Shown here piece after piece: positions 54,011 to 64,000 of a DNA stretch of 64,000 bases. The notes beneath the pieces were generated by a model. That model worked only from the letters and a program-made list of their open reading frames with translations, did not search any database and was not told where the DNA came from. The first letter of the stretch is position 1. Each line of letters begins with the position of its first letter. Origin of the DNA: an uncultured Burkholderiales bacterium (lineage in GTDB: Bacteria > Pseudomonadota > Gammaproteobacteria > Burkholderiales > Burkholderiaceae); the NCBI GenBank assembly GCA_946480465.1, contig CAMLJY010000032.1:1-64000 (forward strand), in the 5' to 3' direction. Both the position numbers and the translations under genes were made by a program.

Positions 54011-55117
54011 TCAGGCGTCCAGCGCCCTTGCAGTGAGCATGCGCTTGAGCGGCGCCAGGTGGTTCAGCAGAGTCATGCCGCGATTTCGAAGTTCCCGCAG
54101 CGCCGGTTGTGGCTGGGCGAAGAGATGCAGCAGGCCATCGGTCAAGCGCGCCATCGCCAGTGTGGGGCCGGCGCGCTCGCGGGCATAGCGGCGCAGCAAG
54201 GTCTCGTCGCCGAGGGGACGCCAGGCTTCGCGCTCGACCAGCACGCGCGTCAGCGCCGCCACGTCGCCCAGGCCCAGGTTCAGGCCCTGGCCGGCGAGCG
54301 GGTGCACCACGTGCGCCGCATCGCCCACCAGCACCCAGCCCGGACCGCAGAGCCGGTCGGCCTGCGCGATCGACAGCGGCCAGGCGGCGCGCGGGCCGGC
54401 CAGGCGCAGCATGCCGGCGGCGCCGGCCGTGGCGTCGTTCAGGGCCTGCTCGAAAGCGGCCTCGTCCAGCGCCAGCATCGCCTCGGCCTGTTCGGTGGGC
54501 AGCGACCACACCAGGGCACGGCTGACCGCGGGCTGCGGGCGATCCAGCGGCAGCAGGGCCAGCACGTCCGGCGCACGGAACCACTGCCGCGCGACGCCAG
54601 CGTGTGCCTGGTCCGACACCAGGCGGCCGGCAATCGCCGTCTGGCCATAGGCATGGCGATCGAAGCGCACGCCCAAGGCGGCGCGCGCGGCCGATTCCTT
54701 GCCTTCGGCCAGCACCGTCAAGGGGGCGGCGACGTCCCCGCAGTCCAGCCTGAGATGCGGGGCAAAGCGGGCGGCGGCATGCAGCGTGCGGTCCAGCTCG
54801 GCGGCGTCGACGATCCAGGCCAGGGCCTCGACCCGATTGCGCCAGGCCGAGAACTGCAGCCGGCCCTCGGGCGCATCGCCCGCGACTTCCATGTCGTACA
54901 CCGGCGTCACCGCATCGGCGGGCAACGCGTCCCACACCTTGAGCTCGAGCAACAGCCGGCGCGATGCAGCGTTCAGCGCATAGGCCCGGATGTCGCCCGC
55001 GGCCGGCAGCGGCGGTACACGCGGCAGCGCGACCCGCAGGCCGTGGCGCGACAAGGCCAGCGCCAGGCTCAAGGCCACGGCGCCACTGCCGCGGATGGCG
55101 ACGTCTGCAGAATCCAT
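54011..55117 (-). CDS. UbiH/UbiF/COQ6-family FAD monooxygenase
   Basis: A 368-residue flavin hydroxylase with the dinucleotide motif [17 protein letters not shown], and the second FAD motif [21 protein letters not shown]. This is the family that hydroxylates the ubiquinone ring; which position cannot be told from sequence alone. The first residues read [15 protein letters not shown], where the usual GxGxxG is RGSGAVA. A -10-like TACAAT (55130-55125, minus strand) lies just before the ATG at 55117, so the mRNA may be nearly leaderless. It is divergent from ychF. Confidence 0.9.
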   Translation of the reverse strand: MDSADVAIRGSGAVALSLALALSRHGLRVALPRVPPLPAAGDIRAYALNAASRRLLLELKVWDALPADAVTPVYDMEVAGDAPEGRLQFSAWRNRVEALAWIVDAAELDRTLHAAARFAPHLRLDCGDVAAPLTVLAEGKESAARAALGVRFDRHAYGQTAIAGRLVSDQAHAGVARQWFRAPDVLALLPLDRPQPAVSRALVWSLPTEQAEAMLALDEAAFEQALNDATAGAAGMLRLAGPRAAWPLSIAQADRLCGPGWVLVGDAAHVVHPLAGQGLNLGLGDVAALTRVLVEREAWRPLGDETLLRRYARERAGPTLAMARLTDGLLHLFAQPQPALRELRNRGMTLLNHLAPLKRMLTARALDA

Positions 55118-55235
55118 TGGCGGGATTGTAGGAAGCGCCCCGGCGCAGCGAAGGCGCCAGCCTAAAATCACCGCCTTTCGCCGATCACCGCCCCCGGGCG
55201 CCGGCGCTCCGTCCCCAGCCCCCGAAAGCCCTTCC

Positions 55236-56330
<1,095 letters not shown>

Positions 56331-56454
56331 CCTGCACGGTCCGCGGGTGGTGATAGGCTCCCCGCACTGCCCGATGGCAGTCCCGTGCCGCGCGTCCGCT
56401 GCGGCCCCGTCGACCCTCGAACGGCGGCCGTCCACGGCGGCGGCCTGATTCCCG

Positions 56455-59400
56455 ATGCCGGCTGCCGGACCGCTCGCTTCGCTGCTGCCCGCGCTCTTCA
56501 CCGCGCTGGCCTATGCGGCCGCGGGCCAACTGGCACTGTTCCTGGCACTGCCGCCAAGCTATGCGGCGCCGATCTACCCGTCCGCCGGCATCGCGCTGGC
56601 AGCCGTGCTGGTCTACGGCCGCCGCGCGCTGCCGGGGGTGTTGATCGGCGCCTACGTGGTCAATGCCTGGCTGGTCGGATCGCGCGGCGCGTCGCCGCTG
56701 GCCTCGCACGGTCTGGCGCTGGCGATCGCCATCGGCGCGACGCTGCAGGCCTGGGTGGGCGCGCTGCTGGTGCGCTGGCGAACCAGCTCGCGCGCACTGG
56801 CCGAGCCGCGCGACGTGCTGGCCTTCTGCGTCTTCGGTGCCCTCGTCGCCTGCTTGGCGAGCGCCAGCATCGCCACTGCGGCGCTGTCGGCGGCCGGCGT
56901 GCTGTTGCCGGAAGCGCGCGCGCTCACCTGGTGGACCTGGTGGGCCGGCGACACGCTCGGCGTGCTGATCGGCTCACCCATCGCGCTGACGCTGATCGGC
57001 CAGCCGCGCGGCGACTGGGCCCCCCGCCGCTTCGCGCTGGCACTGCCGCTGCTGGCCGCCACCGCGTTGCTGGCGCTGGCCACGACCCAGGTGGCGCGGC
57101 TGGATGAGTTGCGCAACCGCAACGCCTTCGAACGGGCCGCGGGTGGAGCAGCCGATTCCGCGGCCAACCAGCTCCACCACGCACTCTTTGCACTGCAGGC
57201 CATGCACGGCCTCTTCGTCGCCTCCGGCGAGGTCTCGCGCGACGCGATGTTGCGCGCCGCCGAGCCGTGGCTGAAGCTGCCCATCCGGCTGCAGGCCATC
57301 GGCTACAGCGAACGCGTGCCCCGGGCGGAGCTGCCGGCCTTTGAGCAGCGCGCCAGCGCGCAGGACGGCCGGCCATTCCGCGTCTTCGAGCGGCGCGAGC
57401 GCGGCACGGCGCCGATCTCCTCCGAGGACAGCGACGCGCTGGTGATCCGCTTCGTCGAACCCTTCGACAGCAACAGCGGAGCCCTCGGCCTGAACCAGCT
57501 TTCGGTGCCCGCGGTGCGCGAGGCCGTGGGCCGGGCGATCGTCACCGACCTGCCGGCCGCATCCGCCGGCTTCCGGCTGACGCAGGAGGTCGGCGACCAG
57601 ACGGGCGTCGTGATCTACCGCGCGCTGTACCGCGGCGACCCGGCAGCGGCCGATCGTGCGACCGCGGTACGCGGCATCGTGTTCGTCACGCTGCGCATGG
57701 ACCAGTCGATGGCCGCCGCGATGAAGGACCAGCCGGCCGCGCTGCGCTGGTGCCTGGTGGACGCCGATCCGGCAGCGCCGCGCCCGCGGCTGTCGGGGCC
57801 GGCCGGCTGTGAGTCAACCGCCGCCGAAGGCTTCGGCTACCGGCGCGACTTCGACATCGGCGGGCGCCGGTGGCAGTTGCACCTCAGTGCCCAGCGCGCG
57901 GCGTTCGCAGAGGCGGGATCGCTCAATGCCTGGCTCTTCAGCACCGCCGGCCTGCTGTCCACCGCGATGCTGGCCGCGCTGCTGCTGACCGTGACCGGCC
58001 GCACCCGCCGCATCGAGCATGCCGTGACCCAGCGCACCGCGGAGCTGCAGCGCGAGATGACGGAGCGCGCGCGCGCGGACCAGGCCTTGCGCGACAGCGA
58101 GCAACGCTTCCGCAACATCCTGGATCACGCACCGATCGGCATCGTCTACGCCGACCTGGCCGGCCGCGTGCGCGAGGCCAACCCGAAGTTCCGCGACATG
58201 GTGGGCTACCGCGCCGACGCCCTCGCCGGCCGCTCGCTGACGGAGCTGGCGCACCCGGATGACCGGGCCGACGCCGCCGAGCTGCTGACTCGCCTGGTCT
58301 CCGGCGAGGCACGCAACGACCTGCCCGCGCCCACGCGCCGGCAGCGCCTGCTGCATCGCCACGGCCAGGTGCTCTGGGTGCAGATGACGCTGAGCGTGCT
58401 GCGCGACGCCTCCGGCCATGCGCAACGCCTGGTGGCCGTGGTCGAGGACATCACCGAGCGGCTGAAGCTGCAGGAAGCCGAACGCGGCCGGCAGCTGGCG
58501 GAATCCGCGAACCAGGCCAAGAACGAGTTCCTCTCGCGCATGAGCCACGAGTTGCGCACGCCGCTCAACGCGATGCTCGGCTTCGCCCAGTTGCTCGAGC
58601 TGGACCGCAAGCCGCCGCTGGCGCCGCACCAATCGGAATGGACCTCGCAGATCCAGCATGCCGGCTGGCACCTGCTGGAGATGATCAACGACACGCTGGA
58701 CCTGTCGCGCATCGAGTCCGGCACCCTGCGCCTGGAAGCCGTGGCGGTCGACATCGTGCCGCTGCTGCGCCTGTGCGTCGCGATGATCGAGCCTGCTGCC
58801 GGGCGCCGCGGCATCCAGGTGCGCGACCAGGTCGACCCGGCGGCGCGCGTGGTCAAGGCCGACCCGACCCGGCTGAAGCAGGTGCTGACGAACCTGCTGT
58901 CGAACGCGGTCAAGTACAACGTCGACGGCGGCCGGGTGCATGTGGAAACCCGGCCCGGCAGTGACGGCGGCGTCGACATCCTGGTCAGCGACACCGGCCT
59001 CGGGCTCAGCGACACGCAGGTGTCGGAGCTGTTCCAGCCCTTCAACCGCCTGGGCCGCGAGCACAGCAACATCGAAGGCACCGGCATCGGTCTGGTCATC
59101 AGCCGGCGCCTGGCCGAACTGATGGGCGGCTCGCTGGTCGCCAACAGCCGGGAAGGCGCCGGTTCCACCTTCGTGCTGAGCCTGCCGGCGGCGGCGCTGG
59201 GCCTTGTCGATGACGACGGCCAGCAGGAGCAGCACGACACGGCGGTGCCCTACCGCCAGCGTCGCGTCCACTACGTCGAGGACAACGAGACGAATGCCGA
59301 GGTCATGCGCGGCATCCTGGCGCAGCGACCCCAGGTGGAGATGAGCATCTCGATGAGCGGCCTCGACGGCCTGACCGCCATCCGGGCGGAACCGCCGGAC

Positions 59401-59649
59401 CTGATCCTGCTGGACATGCACCTGCCGGACATCGACGGGCTGGAACTGCTGCGTCACCTGAAACACGACGTGCGCACAGCCTCGGTGCCGGTCGTCGTTG
59501 TCTCGGCCGACGCCACGCCGGCCCGGGTCAACGACGCCATTGCAGCCGGCGCGGCGCACTACCTGACCAAGCCACTGAATCTCGCCGCCTTCCTGGCCCT
59601 GGTGGACGGCCTGCTCGAAGAGATGGATACACGCTTCGGCGCTTTGTGA
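56455..59649 (+). CDS. MASE1-CHASE-PAS hybrid sensor histidine kinase
   Basis: A 1,064-residue membrane sensor. It has an N-terminal MASE1 integral domain (about 1-210, eight helices), a periplasmic CHASE-type domain (about 235-470), a membrane helix (about 487-507), a PAS domain (about 545-660), HisKA with His698 in SRMSHELRTPLN, a HATPase domain (NLLSNAVKYN, DTGLGLS, GTGIGLVIS), and a C-terminal receiver with Asp987 in ILLDMHLPD. All kinase motifs look intact. No cognate response regulator is adjacent; output must go through its receiver to a phosphotransfer protein elsewhere. The ATG at 56455 lies 124 bases after ychF. Confidence 0.93.
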   Translation: MPAAGPLASLLPALFTALAYAAAGQLALFLALPPSYAAPIYPSAGIALAAVLVYGRRALPGVLIGAYVVNAWLVGSRGASPLASHGLALAIAIGATLQAWVGALLVRWRTSSRALAEPRDVLAFCVFGALVACLASASIATAALSAAGVLLPEARALTWWTWWAGDTLGVLIGSPIALTLIGQPRGDWAPRRFALALPLLAATALLALATTQVARLDELRNRNAFERAAGGAADSAANQLHHALFALQAMHGLFVASGEVSRDAMLRAAEPWLKLPIRLQAIGYSERVPRAELPAFEQRASAQDGRPFRVFERRERGTAPISSEDSDALVIRFVEPFDSNSGALGLNQLSVPAVREAVGRAIVTDLPAASAGFRLTQEVGDQTGVVIYRALYRGDPAAADRATAVRGIVFVTLRMDQSMAAAMKDQPAALRWCLVDADPAAPRPRLSGPAGCESTAAEGFGYRRDFDIGGRRWQLHLSAQRAAFAEAGSLNAWLFSTAGLLSTAMLAALLLTVTGRTRRIEHAVTQRTAELQREMTERARADQALRDSEQRFRNILDHAPIGIVYADLAGRVREANPKFRDMVGYRADALAGRSLTELAHPDDRADAAELLTRLVSGEARNDLPAPTRRQRLLHRHGQVLWVQMTLSVLRDASGHAQRLVAVVEDITERLKLQEAERGRQLAESANQAKNEFLSRMSHELRTPLNAMLGFAQLLELDRKPPLAPHQSEWTSQIQHAGWHLLEMINDTLDLSRIESGTLRLEAVAVDIVPLLRLCVAMIEPAAGRRGIQVRDQVDPAARVVKADPTRLKQVLTNLLSNAVKYNVDGGRVHVETRPGSDGGVDILVSDTGLGLSDTQVSELFQPFNRLGREHSNIEGTGIGLVISRRLAELMGGSLVANSREGAGSTFVLSLPAAALGLVDDDGQQEQHDTAVPYRQRRVHYVEDNETNAEVMRGILAQRPQVEMSISMSGLDGLTAIRAEPPDLILLDMHLPDIDGLELLRHLKHDVRTASVPVVVVSADATPARVNDAIAAGAAHYLTKPLNLAAFLALVDGLLEEMDTRFGAL

Positions 59650-59702
59650 GCGTTCACTCAGATCAAGGTTTGAGAACACGGTCCCGTCTGACGGCGACGC
59701 CT

Positions 59703-59729
59703 TTAGCACTCCTACAAGTCGAGTGCTAA
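59703..59729. promoter_or_regulatory. CIRCE element (HrcA operator) before rpoH
   Basis: TTAGCACTC-N9-GAGTGCTAA, a perfect match to the CIRCE consensus, 42 bases before the rpoH start. HrcA binds CIRCE and represses under normal growth. A likely -10 box TAATAT (59727-59732) overlaps the right arm, and TTAGCA (59703-59708) may act as -35, so bound HrcA would block the promoter. This makes sigma-32 supply dependent on HrcA. Confidence 0.95.
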
Positions 59730-59771
59730 TATCACCGGAACCATCGAGCCTCCGGCCTGTCACAGACCTTC

Positions 59772-60695
<924 letters not shown>

Positions 60696-60729
60696 CTCGC
60701 CTGCAGCGGGAATCCGTTCCCGCCACCAG

Positions 60730-60763
60730 CGCCGCCGAGCACATTCTCGGCGGCGTTTTTCTT
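60730..60763 (+). terminator. Rho-independent terminator of rpoH
   Basis: CGCCGCCGAG (60730-60739) pairs with CTCGGCGGCG (60746-60755) around a six-base loop and is followed by TTTTTCTT. It lies 34 bases after the rpoH stop, between convergent genes. Confidence 0.95.
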
Positions 60764-60788
60764 GGCGCAACGCACCCGGCGACAGCGC

Positions 60789-61391
60789 TCAGGCTGTCTC
60801 GGACAACAGCAGCTTCAGGTCGTCCACCAGCGCCTTGGCGCCGATGCCGTAGCGGGTGAAGAGGCGCACGCGGCCCTGGGTGTCGAAGACATAGGAGCCC
60901 GCGGTGTGGTCCATCGTGTAGCTGCCCTCGGTCTTGCCCGGCACCTTCGCGTAGAACACCTTGAAGTCCTTGGCCAGCGACTTCAGTTGCTCGGGCGATC
61001 CACGCAGGGCGACGAAGTCCGGGCCGAAGCTGGCGACATAGGCCCTCAGAAGCTCGGGCGTGTCGCGCTCCGGATCGATCGTCACGAACACGCCCTGTAC
61101 CCGCGCCCCGTCGGGTCCCAGGGCGCGCTTGACCTCGGCCAGCTCGGCCATCGTGGTCGGACACACGTCCGGGCACTGCGTATAGCCGAAGAAGACCACC
61201 ACCACCTTGCCCTTGAAATCCCCCAGCGTGCGCTCGCGGCCGCTCGCATCGGGCAGCGCGAAGCCGCGCGCATAGTCGGCCCCGGTGATGTCGATCGCCT
61301 TGAAGGTCGGCTTGGCCGGCTGGCAGGCGGCGAGGGCCGCAGCAGCAGCGCCGGCCAGCAACGCGCGGCGACTCAGAGCGAGGTGATCCAT
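60789..61391 (-). CDS. SCO1/SenC copper chaperone for cytochrome oxidase
   Basis: A 200-residue lipoprotein-like Sco: lipobox LAAC (Cys23), copper ligands CPDVC (Cys73, Cys77) and His in [12 protein letters not shown]. It delivers copper to the CuA site of cytochrome c oxidase subunit II. The ATG at 61391 overlaps the end of ctaB by 19 bases; the longer frame is noise from ctaB. It ends the oxidase-assembly operon. Confidence 0.95.
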   Translation of the reverse strand: MDHLALSRRALLAGAAAAALAACQPAKPTFKAIDITGADYARGFALPDASGRERTLGDFKGKVVVVFFGYTQCPDVCPTTMAELAEVKRALGPDGARVQGVFVTIDPERDTPELLRAYVASFGPDFVALRGSPEQLKSLAKDFKVFYAKVPGKTEGSYTMDHTAGSYVFDTQGRVRLFTRYGIGAKALVDDLKLLLSETA

Positions 61392-62284
61392 GGCTTCAGG
61401 TAGTGGTCCAGCAGCAGCGCCGCGAACAGCAGGGACAGGTAGAGGATGGAATAGCGGAAGGTGCGCCGGGCCAGCTGGTCGCTGTAGTCGCGCCACAGCC
61501 CCCAGGCGTAGCCGATGAAGCCGAGGCCCAGCGCGACGGCCACCGCCAGGTACAGCCACGAGCTCATGCCGATCACGAAGGGCAGCAGCGTGGCCGCGAA
61601 CAGGACCAGCGTGTACAGCAGCACGTTCAGCCGCGTGAAGTCGCTGCCGTGGGTGACCGGCAGCATCGGCAGGCCGGAGCGGCGGTAGTCCTCGACCCGG
61701 TACAGCGCCAGTGCCCAGAAGTGCGGGGGCGTCCAGAGGAAGATGATCAGGCACATCAGCAGCGCCTCGGGGCCGACCTCGCCACGGATGGCCGCCCAGC
61801 CGAGCACCGGCGGCATCGCACCGGAGGCTCCACCGATCACGATGTTCTGGGGCGTCAGCGGTTTCAGGATCACCGTGTAGACGACGGCATAACCGACGAA
61901 GGTGGCGAAGGTGAGCCACATCGTCAGCGGGTTGACCGCCAGGTACAGCAGCGCACTGCCGGCGCCGCCGAGCAGGAGGGAGAAAGCCAGGGCCTGCGCG
62001 GAGCTGAGCTCACCCTTGGCAGTCGGCCGCCAGGCAGTGCGGGCCATGCGGCGGTCGATCTGCTGCTCGACCAGGCAGTTGAAGGCCGCGGCCGCACTGG
62101 CCACGAGCCAGATGCCGACGGTCGCGGCCAGCGCGACACGCAGGTCGGGCAGCCCGGGCTCGGCCATCAGCATGCCGATCACCGCGCAGAAGACGATCAG
62201 CTGCACGACACGCGGCTTGGTCAGCGCAACGTACTGCGACCAGCGCGAAGTGGTCCGGAGGGGGGTGGCGATCGACTGCGTCAT
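61373..62284 (-). CDS. ctaB: Protohaem IX farnesyltransferase (haem O synthase)
   Basis: A 303-residue UbiA-family membrane enzyme with about nine helices. The first Asp-rich motif region reads [26 protein letters not shown] and a second conserved segment is [19 protein letters not shown]. It farnesylates haem B to haem O for the oxidase. It is 15 bases downstream of ctaA and overlaps sco, as is common in Burkholderiales. cyoE is the synonymous name. Confidence 0.97.
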   Translation of the reverse strand: MTQSIATPLRTTSRWSQYVALTKPRVVQLIVFCAVIGMLMAEPGLPDLRVALAATVGIWLVASAAAAFNCLVEQQIDRRMARTAWRPTAKGELSSAQALAFSLLLGGAGSALLYLAVNPLTMWLTFATFVGYAVVYTVILKPLTPQNIVIGGASGAMPPVLGWAAIRGEVGPEALLMCLIIFLWTPPHFWALALYRVEDYRRSGLPMLPVTHGSDFTRLNVLLYTLVLFAATLLPFVIGMSSWLYLAVAVALGLGFIGYAWGLWRDYSDQLARRTFRYSILYLSLLFAALLLDHYLKPWITSL

Positions 62285-62299
62285 CGGGGGAGCGGAATT

Positions 62300-63430
62300 C
62301 TAGGCAGCGCGCCAAGCACGGCCGGTGGTAGCCGGGGCCCCCGGCTGCGCCTGCCAACGGGCCCACAGGGCCCCCAGCACGCCCACCAGCGCGGCCGCGC
62401 CGGCGCTGTGACCCAGGGCAGCGACGATGGGCCAGCCGAGCACGATGTTCGACAGGCCCGATAGCAACTGCCCGGCCAGCAGGCCCAGCAGTGCAATGGC
62501 GAAGCGGCGAGCCGGCACCGAGCCCGAGCGCCACAAGGCCCAGCCCAGCGTCAGCACCGCGGCACCGGCGACCAGCGCAAAACCGCGGTGCGCCATGTGG
62601 ATCGCCACCAGCGCGTCGAAGGGCAGGTAGCCGCCATGGCCGGCCCGGCCGAGTTCGCGCAGCAGCGTGAAGCCGTGCCCGGCGTCCATCGGCGGCCACC
62701 AATGGCCATTGCAGGTGGGGAAACCGCCGCAGGCCAGCACGGCGTAGTTCGTGCTGACCCAGCCCCCCAGAGCCACCTGCGTCAGCACGAGGCCGAGCAC
62801 CGCGCCTACCCAGGCGCGCGACCAGGGGCTTGCGAGCGGCCGGTCGCGGAAGGACTCATGCTGGAGCACCAACAGCAAGAGCAGCACCATGCCGCCGAGC
62901 AGATGCAGCGTGACGATGGCCGGGTACAGCTTCAGCGTCACGGTGTACTTGCCGAACAGGCCCTGCACGATCACCCACGCCAGCGTCACCGCACCCCACC
63001 AGGGCGAATGCGGCAGCTCGCGCCGCCTGCGCCAGCCGGCGACCGCGGCGATGAGGATCAAGAAGCCGACCGCCATGGCCAGGTAGCGATGGACCATCTC
63101 GATCCAGGCCTTGCTCCAGGTGACCGGACCGCCCGGCAGCGCCGCCTGGGCCCCGGCGATCTGCTCGCGCGCGCCGAAGGGGCTGGCCTCGCCGTAGCAG
63201 CCAGGCCAGTCCGGGCAACCGAGGCCGGAGTCGGTGAGCCGCGTGAAGGCACCGAACACGATCAGGTCGAAGGTCAGGAAGAGCGTCAACGCGGTCAACG
63301 CCGCCAGGCGCGCGCGTGCGCCCTGGCCGCGACCGCGCCACCACCACCAGGCGAGCGGCGGCGCCGCCACCGTCGCGGCCAGCGCAGCCAGCACCGGCAG
63401 GGGGGACAGGTCGACCAGTGGCGTGCTCAT
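62300..63430 (-). CDS. ctaA: Haem A synthase (CtaA/COX15)
   Basis: A 376-residue membrane protein with eight helices. Haem ligand histidines occur in EMVHRYLAM, TLHLLGGM and IHMAHRGFAL, with a cysteine pair in GCPDWPGCYG on an outer loop and another in ACGGFPTCNGHW. It oxidises haem O to haem A. It is followed by ctaB and sco, and preceded by 12 bases to the partial gene at the right edge. Confidence 0.97.
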   Translation of the reverse strand: MSTPLVDLSPLPVLAALAATVAAPPLAWWWWRGRGQGARARLAALTALTLFLTFDLIVFGAFTRLTDSGLGCPDWPGCYGEASPFGAREQIAGAQAALPGGPVTWSKAWIEMVHRYLAMAVGFLILIAAVAGWRRRRELPHSPWWGAVTLAWVIVQGLFGKYTVTLKLYPAIVTLHLLGGMVLLLLLVLQHESFRDRPLASPWSRAWVGAVLGLVLTQVALGGWVSTNYAVLACGGFPTCNGHWWPPMDAGHGFTLLRELGRAGHGGYLPFDALVAIHMAHRGFALVAGAAVLTLGWALWRSGSVPARRFAIALLGLLAGQLLSGLSNIVLGWPIVAALGHSAGAAALVGVLGALWARWQAQPGAPATTGRAWRAA

Positions 63431-63442
63431 CGCAGGCTGCCG

Positions 63443-64000
63443 TCAGCGCCCCGCGCGGTCCCAGCTGGCGGAGGCGCGCAGCAGGCGGTCGAGGTCGCGC
63501 TTGAGCTTGGCCGGATCGGGATCGGCCGGCGCGCGCAGCATCCAGTCGCCACGCGGGTCGACCAGGTACAGGTGATCCTCCAATGCGCGGCCGGCTTCCG
63601 GTTTCAGCCAAGCTGCGACGGTCTCGCGCGGCGCGCGCAGCACATGCATCGCCGGCGTGGCGCCGAGGGCGGCAGCGAGCGCCGGCGCCACCGGCGCGTC
63701 GTCGGTGACCAGCCACAGCTTGTCCAGCCGGTCGCGCTCGCGGCCGGTCATCTCGCGCAGCTGGCGCTGCAGGTACAGGCGCTTCTCGCAGGCCTCGCCG
63801 CAGCTGCCCGCGGGGCCGACGACGACGAGCAGCCACTGGCCCTTCAGGCTCGGCAGCGGCACCGGCCGGCCTTGCAGATCCGCGCCCGTGACCGCGGGCA
63901 GCGGCACCGGTTCGATCAGCGCGCTGTACGCCGTGCCCTTCCCCTCGGGTCGGACGACGTAATACGTGAAGTAGCTGGCCAGCACCGGCGCGGCGCACAC
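63443..64000 (-). CDS. Membrane-anchored oxidase-cluster protein (5' end beyond window)
   Basis: At least 185 residues, truncated at the right edge. An N-terminal hydrophobic stretch (CAAPVLASYFTYYVV) looks like the end of a membrane anchor. A thioredoxin/Sco-like periplasmic domain follows: QGRPVPLPSLKGQWLLVVVGPAGSCGEACEKRLYLQRQLREM, with Cys spaced C-x3-C. Such a Sco-related gene commonly sits between SURF1 and ctaA in betaproteobacteria. It may help oxidase assembly. Whether the first ATG here is the true start cannot be judged. Confidence 0.8.
   Translation of the reverse strand: MCAAPVLASYFTYYVVRPEGKGTAYSALIEPVPLPAVTGADLQGRPVPLPSLKGQWLLVVVGPAGSCGEACEKRLYLQRQLREMTGRERDRLDKLWLVTDDAPVAPALAAALGATPAMHVLRAPRETVAAWLKPEAGRALEDHLYLVDPRGDWMLRAPADPDPAKLKRDLDRLLRASASWDRAGR

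Overview
The window is chromosomal DNA of very high G+C from a betaproteobacterium, most likely a Burkholderiales member of the Rubrivivax/Leptothrix/Roseateles kind. The signs are the ctaA-ctaB-sco-rpoH order at the right end, a CIRCE element in front of rpoH, a Bordetella-like wlbABC sugar cassette, and very strong GC3 codon bias that leaves long antisense frames open. I found no rRNA, tRNA, complete IS element or CRISPR array.

Region 1 (1-18.2 kb, all minus strand) looks like a surface-protein export island. A cysteine-free 2,450-residue RTX protein (10682-18034) has the features of an S-layer or surface-array protein. It is followed by two small unknown genes and then by one tightly packed transcription unit. 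That unit holds a TnpB-like protein without a nuclease domain, two tandem PrtD-type ABC transporters, an HlyD adaptor, a TolC channel, a lipoprotein cyclophilin, and Wzm/Wzt-type polysaccharide export genes that run off the left edge.

Region 2 (18.4-24.3 kb) looks like its control module: a TPR/beta-barrel outer-membrane protein, a CHASE2 nucleotide cyclase, a FecR-domain protein, and a divergent Crp-like regulator. Three matching CRP-type operators lie in front of the small-gene/T1SS region (10538), the RTX gene (18225) and the crp-like gene (23526), and suggest one local regulon.

Region 3 (24.4-35.3 kb) has an RTX metalloprotease in an operon with DUF1800 and DUF1501 proteins. It is followed by an extracytoplasmic redox cluster: an anchored cytochrome c/ASH-domain protein, a TlpA thioredoxin, DUF4266, DUF3570 and ApbE.

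Region 4 (35.3-46.7 kb) is a Wzx-type polysaccharide cluster. It holds a WbpM/PglF dehydratase, an initiating phosphoglycosyltransferase, two aminotransferases, two glycosyltransferases, a methyltransferase, an acetyltransferase, a flippase and wlbABC.

Region 5 (46.7-64 kb) is mostly conserved core: a Uma2 protein, lysS, an enoyl-CoA hydratase, a DUF3108/M61 peptidase/DUF3429 group, dsbC, a Ubi-type hydroxylase, ychF, a MASE1-CHASE hybrid kinase, rpoH, and the haem A/Sco oxidase-assembly genes, cut by the right edge.
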